Source: an uncultured Pseudomonadota bacterium (GTDB lineage Bacteria > Pseudomonadota > Alphaproteobacteria > Rs-D84). Taken from it: a DNA stretch of 64,000 nt. Positions 61,206 to 64,000 of the stretch are shown here, piece by piece; positions within the stretch are counted from its first letter, which is position 1; each line of letters begins with the position of its first letter. A model generated the notes under the pieces. That model searched no databases. It was not told where the DNA came from and saw nothing but the letters and a program-made list of their open reading frames with translations. The stretch is from contig CADBVV010000002.1 in NCBI GenBank assembly GCA_902798205.1, forward strand, positions 66,056 through 130,055, read 5' to 3'. The position numbers were made by a program, and so were the translations under genes.

Positions 61206-61234
61206 TTTATACAATGAATATATCCAAAAATCAA
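61206..61234 (-). promoter_or_regulatory. ileS-nth promoter
   Basis: Minus strand TTGATT (61234-61229), 17 bases, TATAAA (61211-61206). Predicted +1 is at or next to the leader-peptide ATG at 61198. Confidence 0.6.
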
Positions 61235-61255
61235 GTTTTTGATACTATTATATAT

Positions 61256-61279
61256 TTGACAAACTTCTTGACTTGTCAA
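61256..61279. promoter_or_regulatory. Inverted repeat between divergent ileS and small-gene promoters
   Basis: TTGACAA (61256-61262) and TTGTCAA (61273-61279) are perfect inverted arms with ten bases between. The right part overlaps the -35 of the plus promoter, so it may be an operator. Confidence 0.45.
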
Positions 61280-61295
61280 AATTACTATATATAAT
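61268..61295 (+). promoter_or_regulatory. Promoter of the two small unknown genes
   Basis: TTGACT (61268-61273), 16 bases, perfect TATAAT (61290-61295); AAAAAGG before the ATG at 61326. Confidence 0.7.
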
Positions 61296-61325
61296 ACAAG
61301 CGACAAAAAATAAAAAAGGTTATAA

Positions 61326-61655
61326 ATGATACACAAAACAAGTAAAAAATGTGGTGAAATTATTGACGCGATTTTGACCGATGACATCAGTTCTACACCA
61401 GTAACTTCTATTACAGATCAAATGTATCTTATTGGCGATGGAAAAGCCTTTGTAACAGTTCAATGCGACAAAAAAGGCAGAGAAACCCTGGTATTCTGTA
61501 TAAAACACATTAAAAACGCCACAAAATACATTAAAATAGAAGAACCCGAAGAAGCGAAACTTGTTAGCAATGCTTGCAAATTAAGACTTGCGGCTTTCTT
61601 GCGCGAACAAGCAAAAATCGAAAAAATCAAACATCGTTTTGAAACAACAAGGTAG
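61326..61655 (+). CDS. Small protein of unknown function (first of pair)
   Basis: 109 aa. N-terminal part alternates short helices and strands (EIIDAILTDDISSTPVTS, YLIGDGKAFVTVQCDKKGRE); the C-terminus is a charged helix (AAFLREQAKIEKIKHRFE). Three cysteines, no signal peptide. Family not recognised. One of the best promoters in the window drives it, possibly controlled by the adjacent inverted repeat. The partner gene starts eight bases after its stop. Confidence 0.7.
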   Translation: MIHKTSKKCGEIIDAILTDDISSTPVTSITDQMYLIGDGKAFVTVQCDKKGRETLVFCIKHIKNATKYIKIEEPEEAKLVSNACKLRLAAFLREQAKIEKIKHRFETTR

Positions 61656-61662
61656 AATAGCA

Positions 61663-62064
61663 ATGATTGTTAACAAAGATACAAAATTTACAACTCGCGA
61701 CAAAGCCAAAGAAATGGCAATGTATATTGCAGGGTGTCCTGAAACAGAATTAAACATTGAAAACACACCAGAGTTTTTACCAAACGGTGTAGCCGTTGTA
61801 AAAACTTTTATATATAAAAACAATTTAACGCAAATCAAATACAACAAATGGATTGTTGAAGGCATAGAATTAGCATCCCAAATGAAATTACCTGGATATG
61901 AAAAACATGACAAATTGGTCCAAGGTTCTTCCGTTCGCGTACTTGCAAAACAATTTAATCATATATTTAATTTTTATAATCAAGATGCCAAAGATATTAT
62001 TGAAGCATGCGAACAAAACCGTTTACAACAGATATTACAAATAACAAATAATTTACAAAGATAA
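61663..62064 (+). CDS. Small protein of unknown function (second of pair)
   Basis: 133 aa from ATG 61663, chosen for the AAGGTAG before it; the frame extends upstream within the previous gene. Mixed helix/strand composition with a central KYNKWIVEGIELASQMKLPG and an Asn/Gln-rich C-terminus. No recognised family, no signal peptide. Transcribed with the previous gene and closed by a strong terminator. Confidence 0.7.
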   Translation: MIVNKDTKFTTRDKAKEMAMYIAGCPETELNIENTPEFLPNGVAVVKTFIYKNNLTQIKYNKWIVEGIELASQMKLPGYEKHDKLVQGSSVRVLAKQFNHIFNFYNQDAKDIIEACEQNRLQQILQITNNLQR

Positions 62065-62066
62065 AA

Positions 62067-62092
62067 AAAATACCGGCAAATGCCGGTATTTT
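62067..62092. terminator. Bidirectional terminator between the small pair and pheT
   Basis: AAAATACCGGC (62067-62077) pairs with GCCGGTATTTT (62082-62092) over AAAT. Confidence 0.9.
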
Positions 62093-62101
62093 TTTATTTC
62101 A

Positions 62102-64000
62102 TTATGCACGCAACTTTGCGCCACATTTATTTTCTATATTTTTTATCACTTTATCTTGTATATCCAACAATTCTTTATCAGACATATTATGATCTGGATA
62201 AATTGTAATTGTGAACGCAATTGATTTTTGACCATTTCCCATATCAAATGCATCGAATATAACTACATCAGATATACCTGAATCTGCAGCCATTGCAGCA
62301 GCAATGATTTTTTGTGATTCAAAATTAGAATCTACAACAAAAGCAAAATCACGTTTGATTGGCATAAAATCAGTCATCGGTATCTTTTTATATTTTGGAT
62401 TTTTTGGTAAATCATCAATATTATTCACTATACCAACAAATACTTTTGATTTTATATGCAATTGCTTTGCAACACTTGGGTGTAATTGTCCAAATTCAGC
62501 CAATACTTTTTTACCTTGAACAATTTTTCCATAAACGTATGGATGTGCCCAAAGTGGTGCATTTGTTGTATCTATGGTATATTTTTGCGCACCAAGTAAT
62601 GATACCAAATCAGCCTTTACATCAAACACATCAATATCACGATTGTGTTTTTGCCAATGTCTAGGCGATGTTTCACCACTGCGAACTATACAAATAGCTG
62701 TATGTTGTTCACCCGGCATATCACCATCGAATACTGTGCCAAGTTCGAACATGTTTATATCTGCGAAACCGCGTTTTTCATTATTAGCAACAGCAATCAA
62801 CAAATTTCCCAACAAACCATTTCTGGCCGTATCCAAATCATTAACAATTGGATTTGCAATTTTAATTATTGGTTTATCTGTTAATAAACTTTCAACCTTT
62901 GAATTACCGAAACCAAAAGTGACCGCTTCATTTAATCCACGATTTGCCAATTTTTGTTTTAATTCCAAATTCATATCGTTATGAACGGCCGTAATTGTAT
63001 TTTGTGGCATTTCTTTCAAACCGATTTTATCATAGCCATAAATACGAACCAATTCAGAAACTATGTTTTCAGGAATTACTATATCAACCCTTTGTGATGT
63101 TGGTGTAATAACCCAATTGCCTTTTTTATCTTCTTTAATATCAAAATGCAATTTTTTCAAAATTTCTTTTTGGGTTTTTGAATCAATTTGAATACCCGTC
63201 TTTTGTTCCAACAATTTTGGATTATAAACCACAGATTCTGGCGTATAGGACAAACGACCCGCGCCACCAACATTTACAATTTTACCACCACAGGTATCCA
63301 TTATGATTTTTGCCGCTTTTGATAAAGCACGCAATGTTCCATCTGGATCTATGCCACGTTCATATCTGTATGAAGAATCTGTTGATACACCATGTCTTTT
63401 TGCAGATTTACGAACAGACACCGGATTAAAGTACGCAGATTCCAATATAATATTTTGTGTTTTATCTGTGGTCATGCCGCGCGCACCACCAACAACACCA
63501 GCCAAAGCCAAAATACCCGCATCATCAGTGATTACCAAATCTTTATCACACAATTCGTGTTCGTTTCCGAACAGGTCTGTGAATTTTTCCCCGGCTTTTG
63601 CCATACGAACAGTTATATCACCAACAATTTCATTGGCATCAAAACAATGCATTGGTTGTGCCAAATCATAACAAATATAATTTGTTGCATCTATCGGTGC
63701 GTTCTTTGGGTTTATTCCGGCAGATAATAAACAATTTTGAATTGTCTTATTTGACGGTGCATTTTTTATTCCATGAATTTCACAGAAACGATATGTTGGA
63801 CATGCATCTTCAGCAACCAAATTAACTTTACGTGTTCCTTTGACATCTTTTAATTCTATGATTTTTTCATCAACAAATTCACCCGCATCCGCCGCAGATA
63901 AATCCAGCGCAATACCACGCACAGACAAATAATCAGGACGGTTTGGTGTAATAGATGTTTCAAGTACTGCAGAACCAGAACCCGCCAACGCTGATATCGG
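62102..64000 (-). CDS. pheT: Phenylalanyl-tRNA synthetase beta subunit, 5' end cut by window edge
   Basis: 632 codons are visible and the frame is open to base 64000, so roughly the first 150 residues (mostly the tRNA-binding-like B2 domain) lie outside. PheT and PheS form the heterotetramer that charges tRNA-Phe. ETSITPNRPDYLSVRGIALD, APIDATNYICYDLAQPMHCF (B3/B4 editing domain), RGMTTDKTQNIILESAYFNP and YRYERGIDPDGTL follow in order, then B5 and the C-terminal ferredoxin-like anticodon-binding domain (MPIKRDFAFVVDSNFESQKI to the end). An apparent TTG start at 63988 is internal, not a real start. Confidence 0.93.
   Translation of the reverse strand, partial: PISALAGSGSAVLETSITPNRPDYLSVRGIALDLSAADAGEFVDEKIIELKDVKGTRKVNLVAEDACPTYRFCEIHGIKNAPSNKTIQNCLLSAGINPKNAPIDATNYICYDLAQPMHCFDANEIVGDITVRMAKAGEKFTDLFGNEHELCDKDLVITDDAGILALAGVVGGARGMTTDKTQNIILESAYFNPVSVRKSAKRHGVSTDSSYRYERGIDPDGTLRALSKAAKIIMDTCGGKIVNVGGAGRLSYTPESVVYNPKLLEQKTGIQIDSKTQKEILKKLHFDIKEDKKGNWVITPTSQRVDIVIPENIVSELVRIYGYDKIGLKEMPQNTITAVHNDMNLELKQKLANRGLNEAVTFGFGNSKVESLLTDKPIIKIANPIVNDLDTARNGLLGNLLIAVANNEKRGFADINMFELGTVFDGDMPGEQHTAICIVRSGETSPRHWQKHNRDIDVFDVKADLVSLLGAQKYTIDTTNAPLWAHPYVYGKIVQGKKVLAEFGQLHPSVAKQLHIKSKVFVGIVNNIDDLPKNPKYKKIPMTDFMPIKRDFAFVVDSNFESQKIIAAAMAADSGISDVVIFDAFDMGNGQKSIAFTITIYPDHNMSDKELLDIQDKVIKNIENKCGAKLRA

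Noticed and set aside
61199-61387. Upstream extension of the Ile-rich leader ORF to a 73-codon frame
   Set aside because: The extension runs back through the divergent promoter and the first codons of the plus-strand gene, and the predicted ileS promoter lies inside it.

Overview
The window looks like chromosome from an AT-rich, Gram-negative alphaproteobacterium with a streamlined, shuffled genome, probably host-associated. The evidence is an alphaproteobacterial-type SspB, a DUF4167-like protein, the rsmG-parA-parB and nusA-infB blocks, the LPS transport genes lptF/lptD, Pal, a compact RecF, and a long IleRS of the second bacterial type. Style and gene content resemble uncultured gut Alphaproteobacteria (RF32-like), but that placement is inference. 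Coding density is very high: no gene-free stretch exceeds 300 bases. The longest (6430-6583, 15448-15663, 28587-28782, 61099-61325) are promoter or leader regions described below. I see no transposase, integrase, CRISPR array or rRNA.

Layout. 1-520: edge-truncated secreted protein. 605-6429 (minus): one likely operon of three tandem PilV-like prepilins, a zinc-ribbon membrane protein, a small secreted protein and rluD. 6584-10381 (plus): DUF4167-like gene, dnaX, a PilS-like prepilin, an OmpA-type lipoprotein and an OmpH/Skp-like protein. 10488-15447: two orphan small genes, then infB and nusA (minus). 15664-21434 (plus): lptF-lptD-surA-rlmN and a TrpF-like barrel. 21473-25982 (mostly minus): a secreted coiled-coil/Cys-rich protein family with a conserved N-terminus and divergent C-termini, interrupted by tRNA-Val. 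26078-28586: ybaB and pnp. 28783-35734: orphan radical SAM gene, gpsA plus TPR protein, rsmG-parA-parB, a membrane-tethered methyltransferase and pal. 35810-42778: a cysteine-free UDG-like protein, infC, xseB-mutS-truB-rpsO, sspB-recF and tRNA-Cys. 42897-47259: a TolC/MacA/MacB-type tripartite exporter whose permease gene is broken. 47285-49726: accC-accB, yidD-rnpA (minus). 49845-57362 (plus): mreB, tRNA-Val, metG, a small Cys-rich gene, queH, fabD-fabG-mnmG, tRNA-Thr. 57396-61198 (minus): nth-ileS preceded by a candidate attenuator. 61326-62064: two unknown small genes. 62102-64000 (minus): pheT, cut by the window edge.

Regulation can be read unusually well. Many sigma-70-type promoters (TTGnnn, 16-17 bp spacer, TATAAT/TATGCT) are visible, and several place +1 at or next to the start codon, suggesting leaderless mRNAs. 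A recurring CACCGGC/GCCGGTG hairpin ends many transcription units. infC appears to use the classical AUU start.

The most exciting candidate is upstream of ileS: a 10-codon leader ORF, half of whose residues are isoleucine, followed by two GC-rich hairpins, the second of terminator form, just before the ileS ribosome-binding site. This has the layout of ribosome-mediated transcription attenuation of isoleucyl-tRNA synthetase. Next in interest are the tandem PilV-like prepilins, the conserved-N-terminus/divergent-C-terminus secreted family, the MacB frameshift and the Cys-less UDG homologue.
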